A stretch of DNA of 64,000 nt from Arenibacter amylolyticus (GTDB lineage Bacteria; Bacteroidota; Bacteroidia; Flavobacteriales; Flavobacteriaceae), in contig NZ_MTAZ01000015.1 in assembly GCF_002150785.1 (NCBI RefSeq), forward strand, positions 62,001 through 126,000. The letters are read 5' to 3'. A program made the translations under genes and the position numbers. Within the stretch, counting starts at the first letter, position 1. Every line of letters starts with the position of its first letter. The notes beneath the pieces are model-generated. The model searched no databases and had not been told where the DNA came from. It worked only from the letters and a program-made list of their open reading frames with translations. Below are positions 8,970 to 19,600 of the stretch, piece by piece.

Positions 8970-9383
8970 CTAGCCAGACGTGGTATTTAAGTTCTGTTTG
9001 TTGACCAATATTTTCTCCACATCCAGTTTCGTCAAGGGTTTATTGAAACACCCCTTTACCAAAGGGTGCTCCGATACCTTTTTCCTAAGCTCTTTATTAC
9101 TAAAGGATGAAAGTACATAGATGTCCGTTGGAATATTTGGACTATAGATATTGTTAAATTCTCTTAGAAAATCCCATCCGTCCATATTTGGCATCTCTAG
9201 ATCCAAAAACAGAATATCTGGAAGTTGTTTACCATCGGTGAGCTGATCGGTAAATGTTCTCAATCCATCTTTCGCAGAATCAAAACTTATAAAAGCACAG
9301 CTTTCTATAGCCTGTTTCATTCTATATTGCGTAGCGAATTGAGATACCAAGTCGTCATCTATAATATAAACAAGTGGATTCAT
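8970..9383 (-). CDS. Single-domain response regulator (CheY/Rcp-like)
   Basis: 137-residue receiver domain without an output domain. The acidic pocket (Asp9-11 in YIIDDD), the phospho-acceptor Asp61 (LFLDLEMPNMDGW), the switch Ser (VLSSFS, about 92-93) and Lys115 (FNKPL) are all conserved. Such stand-alone receivers act by protein-protein contact or in phosphorelays. No kinase is adjacent; the nearest is the partial one at the left end of the window, 8 kb away. The last roughly ten residues are an unstructured tail. Confidence 0.92.
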   Translation of the reverse strand: MNPLVYIIDDDLVSQFATQYRMKQAIESCAFISFDSAKDGLRTFTDQLTDGKQLPDILFLDLEMPNMDGWDFLREFNNIYSPNIPTDIYVLSSFSNKELRKKVSEHPLVKGCFNKPLTKLDVEKILVNKQNLNTTSG

Positions 9384-9427
9384 AGATAATTGTAAGCATT
9401 CAATGATGAAAAATGCTTCCTCTATTA

Positions 9428-9435
9428 CAAAAATA
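9428..9435 (-). promoter_or_regulatory. -7 box of the response regulator gene
   Basis: On the minus strand TATTTTTG matches TAnnTTTG perfectly, 45 bp upstream of the ATG. A properly spaced -33 element is not evident. Confidence 0.35.
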
Positions 9436-9553
9436 CATCATAATCCAAATTTTCACGAGTAGATTGCTAAAGAAGAATCTTACTTGAGTTCCTCACTTTC
9501 TTGATTATTTCCTACTCTTTATACTTGCAAGCACCAAATTTTCTATCGTCATC

Positions 9554-10261
9554 CTAGTTCACCTTGAACTGAAATATTTCCGAATTGGACGTATTCCCCT
9601 CTGCATCGGTAGTGACCACCTGCCAATAATAGGTATTCCCAGAGGTAACCGTTGCTACCTTGTTCTGGTCCGTTACTGCCCCTAAACTAGACAGTGGTGG
9701 ATTGGCCACATCCAAGAATAACTCATATCCTTGGATATCATTATCGGGGTCGGATCCCTTCCATCGAAGATTAATAGTTCCCTCGCTAGCGGTAACGCTA
9801 GCGCCCATTTCTGGCGCCACCACTTCAGCGGGAAAAGGAGCATAACTTTGGGTCCCCTCCCCTGCCAAGTAAAACCGATAGGTACTACTCTGTGCGGGTT
9901 GGTTAATTTTATTTGAAGTAGATACCACATACCATGAGTAAGGTTCTCCCTTGTTCAATTTAACGAAGATTGATTCCGTAGTACTAGAGTGTTTGGTTGT
10001 TTGTTGCGAATCTAGATTAGTGATTACCAAGCTATAATTGTCCGTATGTTTAGACGCCTCCCAAATAAATTGCACCTCGCTTTGGGTATCGGACACCGAT
10101 TTTCCATCCAAGCATACCTCTTCGTTGGCCGGACTGATAGGTGTAGCAGGGGTTGGCGGTGTGGCTATGGGTTCTGTAGGACTATCATCGCCACCACCAC
10201 CGCAGCTAATAAAAATAGTGATGAGGGAAAGGCCTAGTAGTTTTATGAAGGGGTTACTCAT
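9554..10261 (-). CDS. Surface lipoprotein with two Fn3-like repeats, end of the starch operon
   Basis: 235-residue lipoprotein: signal peptide MSNPFIKLLGLSLITIFISC, Cys20, followed by GGGGDD and a Pro/Thr linker. Two beta-sandwich modules of fibronectin-III type follow (about 45-140 and 145-235), each with a YxWxVV(S/T) strand (YSWYVVSTS and YYWQVVTTD). The start ATG overlaps the amylase stop by one base (TAATG), so the two are probably translationally coupled. That context suggests an accessory surface glycan-binding or amylase-docking role, but no catalytic or starch-binding signature is visible, so the function is inferred from position only. Confidence 0.8.
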   Translation of the reverse strand: MSNPFIKLLGLSLITIFISCGGGGDDSPTEPIATPPTPATPISPANEEVCLDGKSVSDTQSEVQFIWEASKHTDNYSLVITNLDSQQTTKHSSTTESIFVKLNKGEPYSWYVVSTSNKINQPAQSSTYRFYLAGEGTQSYAPFPAEVVAPEMGASVTASEGTINLRWKGSDPDNDIQGYELFLDVANPPLSSLGAVTDQNKVATVTSGNTYYWQVVTTDAEGNTSNSEIFQFKVN

Positions 10262-13200
10262 TATTTAATAATTTTAAAAGTTTCGTTAATCGTCTTACCT
10301 TTCACCTGTACCAGGTAGTTCCCAGAAATGAAATGGGCAGTAGCTACCCGTACCGTTCTATCAGCTCCAATTTGCTTCTTCTTTTTGTAAAGCATTCTTC
10401 CCGTAAAATCGAAAATGGTTACGGTTACCTCGTTATCCATGCCTCCGCAATAAATAGACAGTTCCGAATCTACCGGATTGGGATAGTACTTTACATCTTC
10501 GGATACAATTACCTGGGTTTCAAAGGTCCCTTGACAGGGAACTCCGGTAGTTACTTTAATACTGTTTACACCTGCCATTAAGGAAAGCGTTAGAGTATCC
10601 TCCTTGGTTATGGAAGTTTTCCCGTTTAGGGTTACGTAATACGATGCACCTCCTTTTAAGGAGAGGGAAACGCTTTTTGAAGATCTGTCTATTGCTGAAA
10701 AAACCGATAAATCCTCTGGTTCACTAATTTCGATAGAGAAACATTGTTCATAGGAAGACTCCCCTTCTACCTCAAAACAAAGGGAATAGCTACCCGGTTT
10801 TAAATTTTCTATTCCCAAACTATCCGTGAAACTACTAGTGAAGTTATAATCATTAGGGCCCAACAACCTTGCCGTATAATTATGGCTGGCAGTTGCCGAA
10901 ATATCAATTTTGCCATTATTGGCCGATTTACAGTTTACGCTGGTAGATGAAATTCGGTAATTGGTAACGGGCAAGGTAAACACCTTACAACCGTTTACAT
11001 CTACTGTTGCTCCGAGAGGGGTATTAGGACATTCATCTTCTGAATTAATTACCCCGTCACTATCCAAATCATTAGGGTCTACAAAAGGTTTATCCCCATA
11101 AATTAAAAACTCCCCAGGTTGCAAGCTAATGGGACTAGACACTTGGGTTACCTCCAAGGGACGGTTTCGCTTCATTAAATTATACCAGGTTCCGGTTTCC
11201 TGAAAGCCAGGAGCTACCTGCACTGTAGTCAACCCAAAATTACCAATAACCACCACGTATTTAATATCCGTTTCCGAGGCGTCATCGAGCGTTAAATGAA
11301 TACGCTTCATCCCACTTGCATCGGAGAGATCCATTGAAAAATTGGAGGTGGAAAACACTGGAGCATCCGTTTTTAGTTGTATTAGTTTACGATAGGTATG
11401 GTATAGTGCCCACCTATTGGGGTCCTCTGCATATTCCCAAAGGATGGGCTTATTACCCACCCGTCCATTTTGATCTATGGAAATGTCATATCCCAACTCC
11501 CCAAACTGCCAAATTAATTTTGGTCCGGGGACAGTAAAGAAAAAAGCCGCTGCCGTCCCCATCCGTTCCAAGGCTATTGGCAAAGATTTGGTGGAATAGT
11601 TTTCCGTGGCGTTTCCAAAGTTTAAATTTTTAAACATTAATCGCTCCTCATCATGGCTTTCCATATAAGAAATTGCCGAAGGGGTGGTAAATCCTTTTTG
11701 CAAATAGGAGACTCCAGAAAAGTTAGATTTTCCGCTACTGTGGTAACCCATGGTGGCTTCATTATAAGGGGTGGTCTGCTTATTCCAGAGCATAATACCC
11801 TTCCCCTCATCAATCCTATATTCTGCCCATTCCCTTTCTTCCTGTATCCCTCCTAAATGCTCAAAAATCACATAAAAATTAGGGTTTACTTCCCATTGCT
11901 TATCGGCGTACTGTTTTAAGACATCCACTCTATCTTGCTGATAGGCATTGGTACAAGAATCGTTATTGGAAGTACAATTTTGGGTAAACCCTTTAGTAAG
12001 GTCCCATCTAAAACCGTCTAGTTTAAATTCTTCAATCCAATATTGCGCCGTCCTTTCCACGTAATATTGCGTTGCTGGGGATTGATGGTTAAAATCATTA
12101 AAAACGCTATAGGAGTGTTTTGCTTCCTGATTAAAAAATGGATTTTCGGTAGTGGCAGTACCCCCCAGTCCTCCATTGGTATCGTTCCACAATCTAAAAT
12201 AGGGGTGTTGTCCGGTAGCATGATTGTAAACAACGTCTAAAATCACAGCAATTCCCCGTTTGTGACATTCATCTATCAAGGCTTTTAAGGCATCCTTTGT
12301 TCCGTAGTATTTATCCAAAGCCATATGGAAAGATGGGTTATACCCCCAGCTTTCATTTCCATCAAACTCATTAATAGGCATTAGCTCAATAGCATTTATT
12401 CCCAACGACTGCAAATAATCCAAACGTTCCTTTAAAGCATCAAAACTGTGTAACTCATCAAAATCTCGCAGTAAGACTTCATATATAACTAAGTCTTCTT
12501 TCTTGGGTGCTACAAAGTTGGTTATCTGCCATTCATATTCCGCCTCACCGGTACGCAATACCGTAACCGCTTCGGTGGTTAAATTAGTGGGATAATCTGG
12601 AAGATTTGGAAAGGTAAGCTCATTGATGTACTGATCGGAATAAGGGTCTAATATTAGGGTAGAATAAGGATCGGCAATATTAATTTCAAAATTGACCAAA
12701 TATTGGTACAAATGATCTTTTTGCGGTGTTAAACCCGTTAGTTCTATCCAAAACCTGTCTTGCGAACTGTCTTTCTTCATCAGGTAAGTATCGTCTATTT
12801 CCCAATTATTGAAATCTCCAATCACGTGAACAAATTCCTTAAATGGGGCATAGAGCACCAAGGTAGCCTTAGTTGGGTCTAAAGGCTCTAGGTTTATACC
12901 GTCTAACATTCCATCGGGAACAGGTACCTCCTCTACCGTTGGAGCAACCACTGCTTTAAAAGCTACGGATTTCGTTTCCCCGTCATGGGTAGCCTGCAAA
13001 ACAAACTGTGTATTTTGAGTGACCGAATAATCGAAATTATAATCGGTGATGGCATCTTGTTGATCTATTTCTATTCCATTGGCAGTAAGTACAAAATTGG
13101 ATGCCAATGAAGTGCTGCCCATAATATTCAATAATTCCCCGCTGTTTACCACAGTGGTACTTTCTGCGGGAGCTATTAAATTAAGTTGAAAAGCACCTAC

Positions 13201-13602
13201 GGCAAAAATATGGTCCTGTGTTTTTTTATCACCATCCCCATTTTTGGCCTTAACCAAGACTCCAATCTCCCCTATATTGGTCCTATTGAAAAAAGTACTG
13301 GGAGTTAAAGAGAAACTAAAGGTACCATCCCCATTATCGCTTAATTTTTGTGCCTCATTGCTATTAGTCCATGTTCCATTAGTTGGGGAATCTTGGGAGT
13401 TTTGCCCATTGGCATCCAAGGACCAGGCCCAAAGGTAAAGGTCTGTCACCCCCCATTTTTCCGGATCTACGTTCCCTACGGTCAGGGTAATTTGGTCGTT
13501 CTCCCCAAAAGCTTCGGGTGATACAGCAAAGTTTGCCGTTTGCACCTGGGAAATAGCAAGGCTAGAAATTAGGAAAAGTAGTACTGGTAATAGTTTTCTC
13601 AT
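10261..13602 (-). CDS. Secreted multidomain GH13 alpha-amylase with T9SS sorting tail
   Basis: 1113 residues. A signal peptide (MRKLLPVLLFLISSLAISQ) is followed by immunoglobulin-like N-terminal modules (25-220), an E-set/CBM48-like module around 245-330 (YAPFKEFVHVIGDFNNW) and a GH13 barrel from about 370. The barrel shows VVYNH (458-461), the nucleophile Asp534 in DGFRWD, acid/base Glu581 in VIFEHL and Asp651 in ESHDEER. Next come a calcium-type linker (DLDSDGVINSEDECP) and a C-terminal Por/T9SS domain beginning YYPNPVDSELSIY. This predicts an outer-surface or released endo-acting alpha-glucanase that opens starch-like polymers for the SusCDE complex. It lies downstream of the SusE-like gene, with an intrinsic-terminator-like hairpin just before it. 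Confidence 0.93.
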   Translation of the reverse strand: MRKLLPVLLFLISSLAISQVQTANFAVSPEAFGENDQITLTVGNVDPEKWGVTDLYLWAWSLDANGQNSQDSPTNGTWTNSNEAQKLSDNGDGTFSFSLTPSTFFNRTNIGEIGVLVKAKNGDGDKKTQDHIFAVGAFQLNLIAPAESTTVVNSGELLNIMGSTSLASNFVLTANGIEIDQQDAITDYNFDYSVTQNTQFVLQATHDGETKSVAFKAVVAPTVEEVPVPDGMLDGINLEPLDPTKATLVLYAPFKEFVHVIGDFNNWEIDDTYLMKKDSSQDRFWIELTGLTPQKDHLYQYLVNFEINIADPYSTLILDPYSDQYINELTFPNLPDYPTNLTTEAVTVLRTGEAEYEWQITNFVAPKKEDLVIYEVLLRDFDELHSFDALKERLDYLQSLGINAIELMPINEFDGNESWGYNPSFHMALDKYYGTKDALKALIDECHKRGIAVILDVVYNHATGQHPYFRLWNDTNGGLGGTATTENPFFNQEAKHSYSVFNDFNHQSPATQYYVERTAQYWIEEFKLDGFRWDLTKGFTQNCTSNNDSCTNAYQQDRVDVLKQYADKQWEVNPNFYVIFEHLGGIQEEREWAEYRIDEGKGIMLWNKQTTPYNEATMGYHSSGKSNFSGVSYLQKGFTTPSAISYMESHDEERLMFKNLNFGNATENYSTKSLPIALERMGTAAAFFFTVPGPKLIWQFGELGYDISIDQNGRVGNKPILWEYAEDPNRWALYHTYRKLIQLKTDAPVFSTSNFSMDLSDASGMKRIHLTLDDASETDIKYVVVIGNFGLTTVQVAPGFQETGTWYNLMKRNRPLEVTQVSSPISLQPGEFLIYGDKPFVDPNDLDSDGVINSEDECPNTPLGATVDVNGCKVFTLPVTNYRISSTSVNCKSANNGKIDISATASHNYTARLLGPNDYNFTSSFTDSLGIENLKPGSYSLCFEVEGESSYEQCFSIEISEPEDLSVFSAIDRSSKSVSLSLKGGASYYVTLNGKTSITKEDTLTLSLMAGVNSIKVTTGVPCQGTFETQVIVSEDVKYYPNPVDSELSIYCGGMDNEVTVTIFDFTGRMLYKKKKQIGADRTVRVATAHFISGNYLVQVKGKTINETFKIIK

Positions 13603-13614
13603 ACAGTTGGTATT

Positions 13615-13643
13615 AAAAAAGGGCCGTAGAAAATCTACCGCCC
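13615..13643 (-). terminator. Intra-operon terminator or attenuator between susE-like and amylase genes
   Basis: Reading along the minus strand, GGGCGGTAGA pairs with TCTACGGCCC (one mismatch) around TTT and is followed by six Ts. The T-run ends 12 bp before the amylase ATG. The architecture is that of a factor-independent terminator inside the operon. Confidence 0.75.
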
Positions 13644-13658
13644 TTTATAAGTAATTGG

Positions 13659-15017
13659 TTATTCAATAGTATAGGTGGGAGAACTCTCATCTGAGAAATC
13701 GAGGGTAATCCTATACGTTCCTGCAGTGACTGCAATATTATTATCGGAATCCCTATCCAAAACCCCGTCTAAATTGGCGTCTCCATAATCTTCTCCCCAA
13801 GTATCGTTTGGACGTACTTTTATTTCCCCATCCGCTAGGGTAATATCTAGGGTCCATACACCAGGATTGGCAAAATCTGGCGTAAACTTACTATCCGGCC
13901 CATCCCATCCATTTGGAGTTGCAGAACCTACCAGCCCCCATATTTTAGTTTCAGTAATGGAATACTCCAAGGTATTAAAATTAACGGTTACCAAGTAGTA
14001 GCCAGCGGTTACAGCAATATTGTTATCGGCATCCTGATCCAATACTCCGTCTCCATTTGCATCCCCATAATCGCCACCCCAGGTATCATTCATTCTAACT
14101 TTTACTTCTCCATCTTTCAATTGTACTACCGTTTTAAAGGTGTCGGTATTATAATCATAAACCAATTTGGTATCCGGTCCGTCCCATCCGTTTGGCGTAG
14201 CGGATCCTACCAGTCCCCAATAGAAAGTTTCAATGGTATAGGAATTATCGCTCCAATCTATGGTGATCCTATAGGTTCCTTCGGTAACCGCAATATTGTT
14301 ATCCGGGTCCTGATCTAAAATTCCATCGTTGTTTGCGTCTCCAAAATCGCCACCCCATGCGTTGTTTTGCCTAAATTTAATTTCGCCATCCACCAAGTTT
14401 GCATAGGCTACAATTACATCTGGATTATCGGTTGTATAAAAGGGAATATCTGGCCCATCCCATCCATTTGGGGTTGCACCACCCACAACACCCCAGGTAG
14501 AAACTTCAATACCACTACCTTCTCCCTTGGCTTCTGGAAGCACCACATTTAGAGCGGTTACGGTAGAGATACTTTCTGGTGCGTTTTCTCCCCCATCTCC
14601 AATAAATGCCCTGACCCTAAAATAAAGACTCCCGGAGTTTGGCATATCGGCGGTATCTGGATCATTATCCAATCCGGCAAGAGCTGCCAAGGCCAGCATT
14701 TGCTCTACGGTAACGCCGTAGTTGTTCTCTGCCGTTGAACCTAAAAGGGTAAATTCTGCGAAATCTTCGGTAGCTGCCCCATGAAGCTCGAAGCTATTGG
14801 GAGTAGCCACTCCAAAATTAGGAGCATTCCAAACAAAACGCTCCGCAATATTCTTTTTGGTTTCAGAGGTTAATACATACTCGTTTAAAAAAGTATTGGT
14901 AAACATCACCTCTTCCGACGGTTCCGGCGAGCTAATAAATAAATTATCATCTTTCTCACAAGACACCATGCCTAGTGCGATCAAGATAAATAGTCCTATA
15001 ATTCTTATGTTTTTCAT
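13659..15017 (-). CDS. SusE/SusF-like starch-binding outer-membrane lipoprotein with three tandem modules
   Basis: 452-residue surface lipoprotein: signal peptide, Cys20 followed by EKDD (an acidic surface-export signal of Bacteroidota lipoproteins), then a SusE N-terminal domain (25-160; YVLTSETKKNIAERFVWNAPNF, NSGSLYFRVRAFIG). Three tandem modules of about 90 residues (174-263, 266-355, 359-452) follow. Each starts WG(L/V)VGxATPNGWDGPD and contains GDANxDGxLDxDxDNNIAVT, an EF-hand or dockerin-like Asp loop. SusE/F proteins hold maltooligosaccharides at the cell surface through aromatic platforms. The conserved Trp pairs here (NGWDGPD, xxWGxDxGD) fit that role. It is the third gene of the SusC-SusD-SusE series. 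Confidence 0.9.
   Translation of the reverse strand: MKNIRIIGLFILIALGMVSCEKDDNLFISSPEPSEEVMFTNTFLNEYVLTSETKKNIAERFVWNAPNFGVATPNSFELHGAATEDFAEFTLLGSTAENNYGVTVEQMLALAALAGLDNDPDTADMPNSGSLYFRVRAFIGDGGENAPESISTVTALNVVLPEAKGEGSGIEVSTWGVVGGATPNGWDGPDIPFYTTDNPDVIVAYANLVDGEIKFRQNNAWGGDFGDANNDGILDQDPDNNIAVTEGTYRITIDWSDNSYTIETFYWGLVGSATPNGWDGPDTKLVYDYNTDTFKTVVQLKDGEVKVRMNDTWGGDYGDANGDGVLDQDADNNIAVTAGYYLVTVNFNTLEYSITETKIWGLVGSATPNGWDGPDSKFTPDFANPGVWTLDITLADGEIKVRPNDTWGEDYGDANLDGVLDRDSDNNIAVTAGTYRITLDFSDESSPTYTIE
13662..14498 (-). repeat. Three tandem ~280-bp coding repeats in the SusE-like gene
   Basis: Three consecutive copies (about 14229-14498, 13953-14222 and 13662-13943) encode the WGxVGxATPNGWDGPD modules. 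They are strongly similar at DNA as well as protein level, with the last two copies most alike. This points to recent internal duplication or gene conversion. Confidence 0.85.
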
Positions 15018-15032
15018 GCTTATGGTTTTTGT

Positions 15033-16568
15033 TTAGTATCCGTTATTTTGCTTTAAATTTGGGTTGGCTTCCAAGGCCTGTAAGGGAATTGGGAACAATT
15101 TATAGGTGTCTGGAATGGCTGTTCCGCCTGCGACACCACCTTTCCACGGCCATAAATAAGTACCGCCTGTAAATTTCCCAAAACGAATTAAATCCGATCT
15201 CCTATGACCTTCCAAGTTTAACTCCCTGGCTCTTTCGTCCAGAACGTAATCTAATGATAATTCGCCCTGGCTTATTGGGTCCGCATTAGAACGGTCCCTC
15301 ACCAAATTCACGTAATTCAGTGCCTTCTCCAAATTAGTTCCCGTCCTAAGGGCACACTCTGCGTACATTAAATAGGCATCCGCCAATCTAAATAGGGGGA
15401 AATCCGTACCCGAAAAAGGAGTGGGTGCCATAACAGGCGACACCGCATTGGTATTTCTAAACTTGATTGAGGGATAACCATCCGTCCAAGTTTTGTAATC
15501 GGTCATTTCGTAAGAATGCCCCTCTGTAAAAAAGAGTTTAGCTCTATCGTCAGTAGCAGTGTCCAGATCCCCAAACAAACCATACCAGGCCTTGGTTGCC
15601 CTGTGGCCTCCCCAGCCTTCTGTTAACCCATAGTCTGCCAAGGTCATGGTTTCGGAACTACTGCCACCATTTACGATATACGTAGTGTTTCCGTAACTCT
15701 GACTATTTAAAGCATCTGCAATCAAAGGAAAAATAATCTCTGGCGAGGTATTATTATCCCCAGAAAAAACACTGACAAAACTATCTGCCAGACGGTAGTT
15801 ACCATTATCGATTACTTTGGAAATGGCTTCCATAGACGCGGCATATTTAGGAGTACCCACATATACTTCAGCATTGATATACAGCTTGGCCAATAGCATT
15901 TGACCTACTGCTTTGTTGGCTCTACCATAATCATTGTTCTCTGGCAAGGTCTCCACAATCTCCAATAATTCGGATTCCACGTAATTAAACAGCTCTTCCC
16001 TAGTGGCTTCGGGAAGGGGTGCCGAGGTACCAAAGTTTTCTTCGGTTGCCAAAACCCCTTTTCCAAAGGTATCTATGAGATAATAATATGCCAATGCTCT
16101 AATAAATCGTACTTCCGAAATTACGGCTTCCTTATTTTCCGTATCCACATTATTGAGCACGGAAAGTAGGTTGTTACACTGGGGAATGGTATAATATATT
16201 CTATTGTACAGGTACCTAAAGAATTTATTATTCTCATCCCAGTTAGAGGTAGTCGTCAATTGATCTAACCCATCATCTCCCCATCTATTTTTCATGGCAT
16301 CGGCAGTGAAATCCTGCAAGTTTACAATTCCACGTAAAAAGGGCGATTCCCCAGCATCATCACTAATATCGGAGCTACCTGGCCCATCTGGCCCGGACAG
16401 CGCAAAGGAGCCGTATAATCTGGATACGATCCCCTCTACCGCATTGGGGTCTTTTCTTAAAAGTTCAGCCAAGGTGAGTTCCACCAAAGGGTCGGTATCC
16501 AAATCTTTTGTACAGCCCATATTTATAAAGAGGGCCATTCCTAAAAATGCGGTTATTATTCTTTTCAT
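15033..16568 (-). CDS. SusD/RagB-family starch-binding lipoprotein
   Basis: 511-residue outer-membrane lipoprotein that caps the SusC channel and captures glycan. The start is at MKRIITAFLGMALF (16568), because the open frame continues 35 codons upstream without a signal peptide. Cys19 (NMGC) is followed by TKDLDTDP. SusD hallmarks are the LVELTLAELL N-terminal segment, EVRFIRALAYYYLIDTFG (TPR helices), NYRLADSF, FPLFRLADAYLMYAECALR, and the C-terminal ERARELNLEGHRRSDLIRFGKF with PIPLQALEANPNLKQN. It lies directly downstream of the SusC gene (121-bp gap). Confidence 0.95.
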   Translation of the reverse strand: MKRIITAFLGMALFINMGCTKDLDTDPLVELTLAELLRKDPNAVEGIVSRLYGSFALSGPDGPGSSDISDDAGESPFLRGIVNLQDFTADAMKNRWGDDGLDQLTTTSNWDENNKFFRYLYNRIYYTIPQCNNLLSVLNNVDTENKEAVISEVRFIRALAYYYLIDTFGKGVLATEENFGTSAPLPEATREELFNYVESELLEIVETLPENNDYGRANKAVGQMLLAKLYINAEVYVGTPKYAASMEAISKVIDNGNYRLADSFVSVFSGDNNTSPEIIFPLIADALNSQSYGNTTYIVNGGSSSETMTLADYGLTEGWGGHRATKAWYGLFGDLDTATDDRAKLFFTEGHSYEMTDYKTWTDGYPSIKFRNTNAVSPVMAPTPFSGTDFPLFRLADAYLMYAECALRTGTNLEKALNYVNLVRDRSNADPISQGELSLDYVLDERARELNLEGHRRSDLIRFGKFTGGTYLWPWKGGVAGGTAIPDTYKLFPIPLQALEANPNLKQNNGY

Positions 16569-16689
16569 TTGTTTTATTTTATATGTTTTTCTAACGTCAC
16601 CCCAAATTCTCTTGGGAGCAAATTTCCATTCCACCTTGTGCCATCCAATCCCATGGGATTTTAAACTTTCCAAGGTGATTCCCCTCTTC

Positions 16690-19600
16690 CTAAAAATCTA
16701 AATTTAATCCTAGACTAAATACTCTTGGCCTTGGATAGAAATTTGTATCGATTGCGTTGAAATTCTCCGGATCTTGTCCACTATAATCACTTATCACAAA
16801 TAGGTTATTGGCAGCTCCATAGATTCTTAATGAAGCATTCTCCAAGAAATTTGGAATACGATACCCCAAAACAATATTCTCACTTCTTAAGAATGAAGCA
16901 TCCTCTAAAAAGTAATCCGAAAAGGGAATGTTCCCCTGTACGTTTACCATAGCGGTATTGGCATCACCTCTGTAAAAATCCAACACATTGCTTAGGCTAT
17001 TGCTATTATTAGGAATGGCATTGTCTATCCAACCGGTAGTTAGCCTCTTGGCATTATATACCTTGCCTCCTATTTGCCCCCTAAAACTTGAGCTTAGGTC
17101 CCAATGCTTATAATTTAGGTTTATTCCAAAACCATAGGTCCAATTAGGCCTTAAGGGTTGGTAATACCTATCATCATTATCTAATACATTATCTCCATTT
17201 AAATCTAAAAACGCATTGGATATGGGATTGCCATCTACATCATAGATCTGCTTAAACACCCATGCGGAGTAGGGCTGGAAACCTACAGTATGGTATCCAA
17301 TTCTAACTCCAGTCCCTGTAGGTAAGCCAGACTCATCTGCAGTAATTCTAGAAACGTCCTTAAGACTGGTAACCTCAGACCTATTATACCCCACGTTAGA
17401 ATTAATCTCGAACCTAAAATCTTGGGTGTGTATTGGTTTTAAGTTTAGGTTAACTTCAAAACCTTTACTTTCTGTTTCTCCCACATTTTGAACAAATGCA
17501 TCGGTCAAGGCCTGTCCTGGAGGAACCGACGTCCTAGCTAATAGGTCTTTGGTTTCTTTTTTATAAAAATCTACAGCACCTGATAAAATATTGTTGTTGA
17601 AGAAATCGAAATCCAGCCCAATATTATAGGTAGTCGTTTTTTCCCAAGTAAGATCTGGGTTAAATGCCCTAGCAGAATATAAGGATACGCCAGACAAATA
17701 TTGACTGGTACTGCTACCCACTACAAAAAGTGGAGAGGATGGATAGTATCCTACGGCCCCGGTAATATCTTGCTGTCCGGTTTTCCCGGCCCCTAGCCTT
17801 AGCTTTAGGTCGTTAATGACATTGGAATTCTCAGCAAAATCCATATTTCCTAATTTCCAAGCCACTGCGGCGGCAGGGAAGTAGCCCCATCTATTTTCCT
17901 TGGTAAATAAGGAAGATCCGTCTGCCCTAAAGGAGAGGGTTAGCAGTACCTGATCCAAGACATCTATATTGGCCCTTCCAAAGTACGACTGCAGGTTTAG
18001 CACATTATAATATCTGTTATTAGGGTTTTCCAGATTCTCCTGTACCTCCCTAATTCCCGTTTCATTATTGTAGCGGTAAATTTCCTTGTTCCCGTCATTT
18101 TTGAAATTTTGATAAGAATAGCCACCCTGTACTTCCACTCTTCTTAGGAAACCATCTAATTCCTTGGCATAGACCAAATAGGCATCCAAGGTGGTGTTGG
18201 TCATATCTTGATTTTCCCGGTAGTTAACCCCAGGGTTAAACAGATAATTGGTGTTAATATCCGTATTGGCATTATCAAATCGGTAAGTAGCCAATGAATT
18301 ATCGGAAAACGTTTCCTCTATCTTAGCCTTGGATCCTTCCACACCTAGATTAAGGACTGCCCTCAATTCTGGTAGCGAATGCAATTTATAATCGAGTTCC
18401 ACATTCCCGAGGAATCTTGCTACCTGCTCTGGTCTTTGTCGCTGTTTTAACAAGGCCAAGGGGTTATATTGTCCGTCTAATATCAATCTATTTCCGTCTA
18501 CCACCGTATTTTGGTAATAACCTCCAAAACGGTTATCGGGATTAAGATCGAATGCAGGTTTTGTAGGATCCATATTTACGGCTCCTCCAAGAGCGCCCCC
18601 CTCATCAATGGCATTTTTGTCTGAGAAAAGTCCCTTTGCATTTACATCTACTTTTAAATGATCGTCAAAGAAAGTGGGTGTTAATTTAACGGATAAGCTT
18701 ACTCGCTCATAATCATTCGTTTTTACCACTCCGGCCGTATTGGTATAGCCAATGGAACCTCTGAATGGTACCTTACCCCCTAAATTTGCTCTGGCACTAA
18801 AGTTATTATTGGAAGAGATGGCAGTTCTATAAATCTGATCTTGCCAATCTGTATCGTAAATGATTCTTCCTTCTATCTCTTCTGTTAAGGGATCATCGCT
18901 TAAGGAGCTGTTAGGGTCCTTCACTCCCAACAAATTGGTAAAAGATGGGTGATATTCCTTGATGAATCGCACATAACTATCACTATCCATCACATTTACC
19001 CTTCTATTTACCTTGCTTACAGAAACATCGGATGAGAAGTTAAATCTGGCCTCTCCAGAAGTTCCCTTTTTGGTGGCGATGATAATTACTCCATTGGAAG
19101 CCCTAGATCCGTAGATTGCCGTGGCCGATGCGTCTTTCAACACACTAAAGCTTTCAATATCATTAGGATTGATAAGCGATAGTGGGTTTCCTACTCCTGC
19201 CGGATTGGTGTTATCTATTGGGATACCGTCTATTACAATAAGAGGGTTGTTGTTCGCCGATAGTGACGACCCACCTCTTATCCTAATATTAGGAGCCGAA
19301 TCTGGCTGTCCGCCGTTTGTAGTGATTCGTACTCCAGCCATTTTACCGGTAAGCAACTGATCAGCAGACACCACTGCCCCTTCATTAAAATCTTTGGAGG
19401 ACAAAACATCTACCGCTCCGGTTAAATCAGATTTTTTAGCGGTACCATAACCAATAAGGACTACTTCGTCCAGTGCTTCCACGGATTCGGTCATTTCCAC
19501 ATTTAAGGTAGTGGAGGTTACGGCTACCTCTTTATCGTGATACCCAAGGGATGTAAATACCAAGATATCGCCCATATTGATATTGGCAATTTCAAAATTT

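Noticed and set aside
12018-12233. Frames overlapping the amylase catalytic domain on both strands
   Set aside because: The GH13 frame has all catalytic motifs; the others are shadows.
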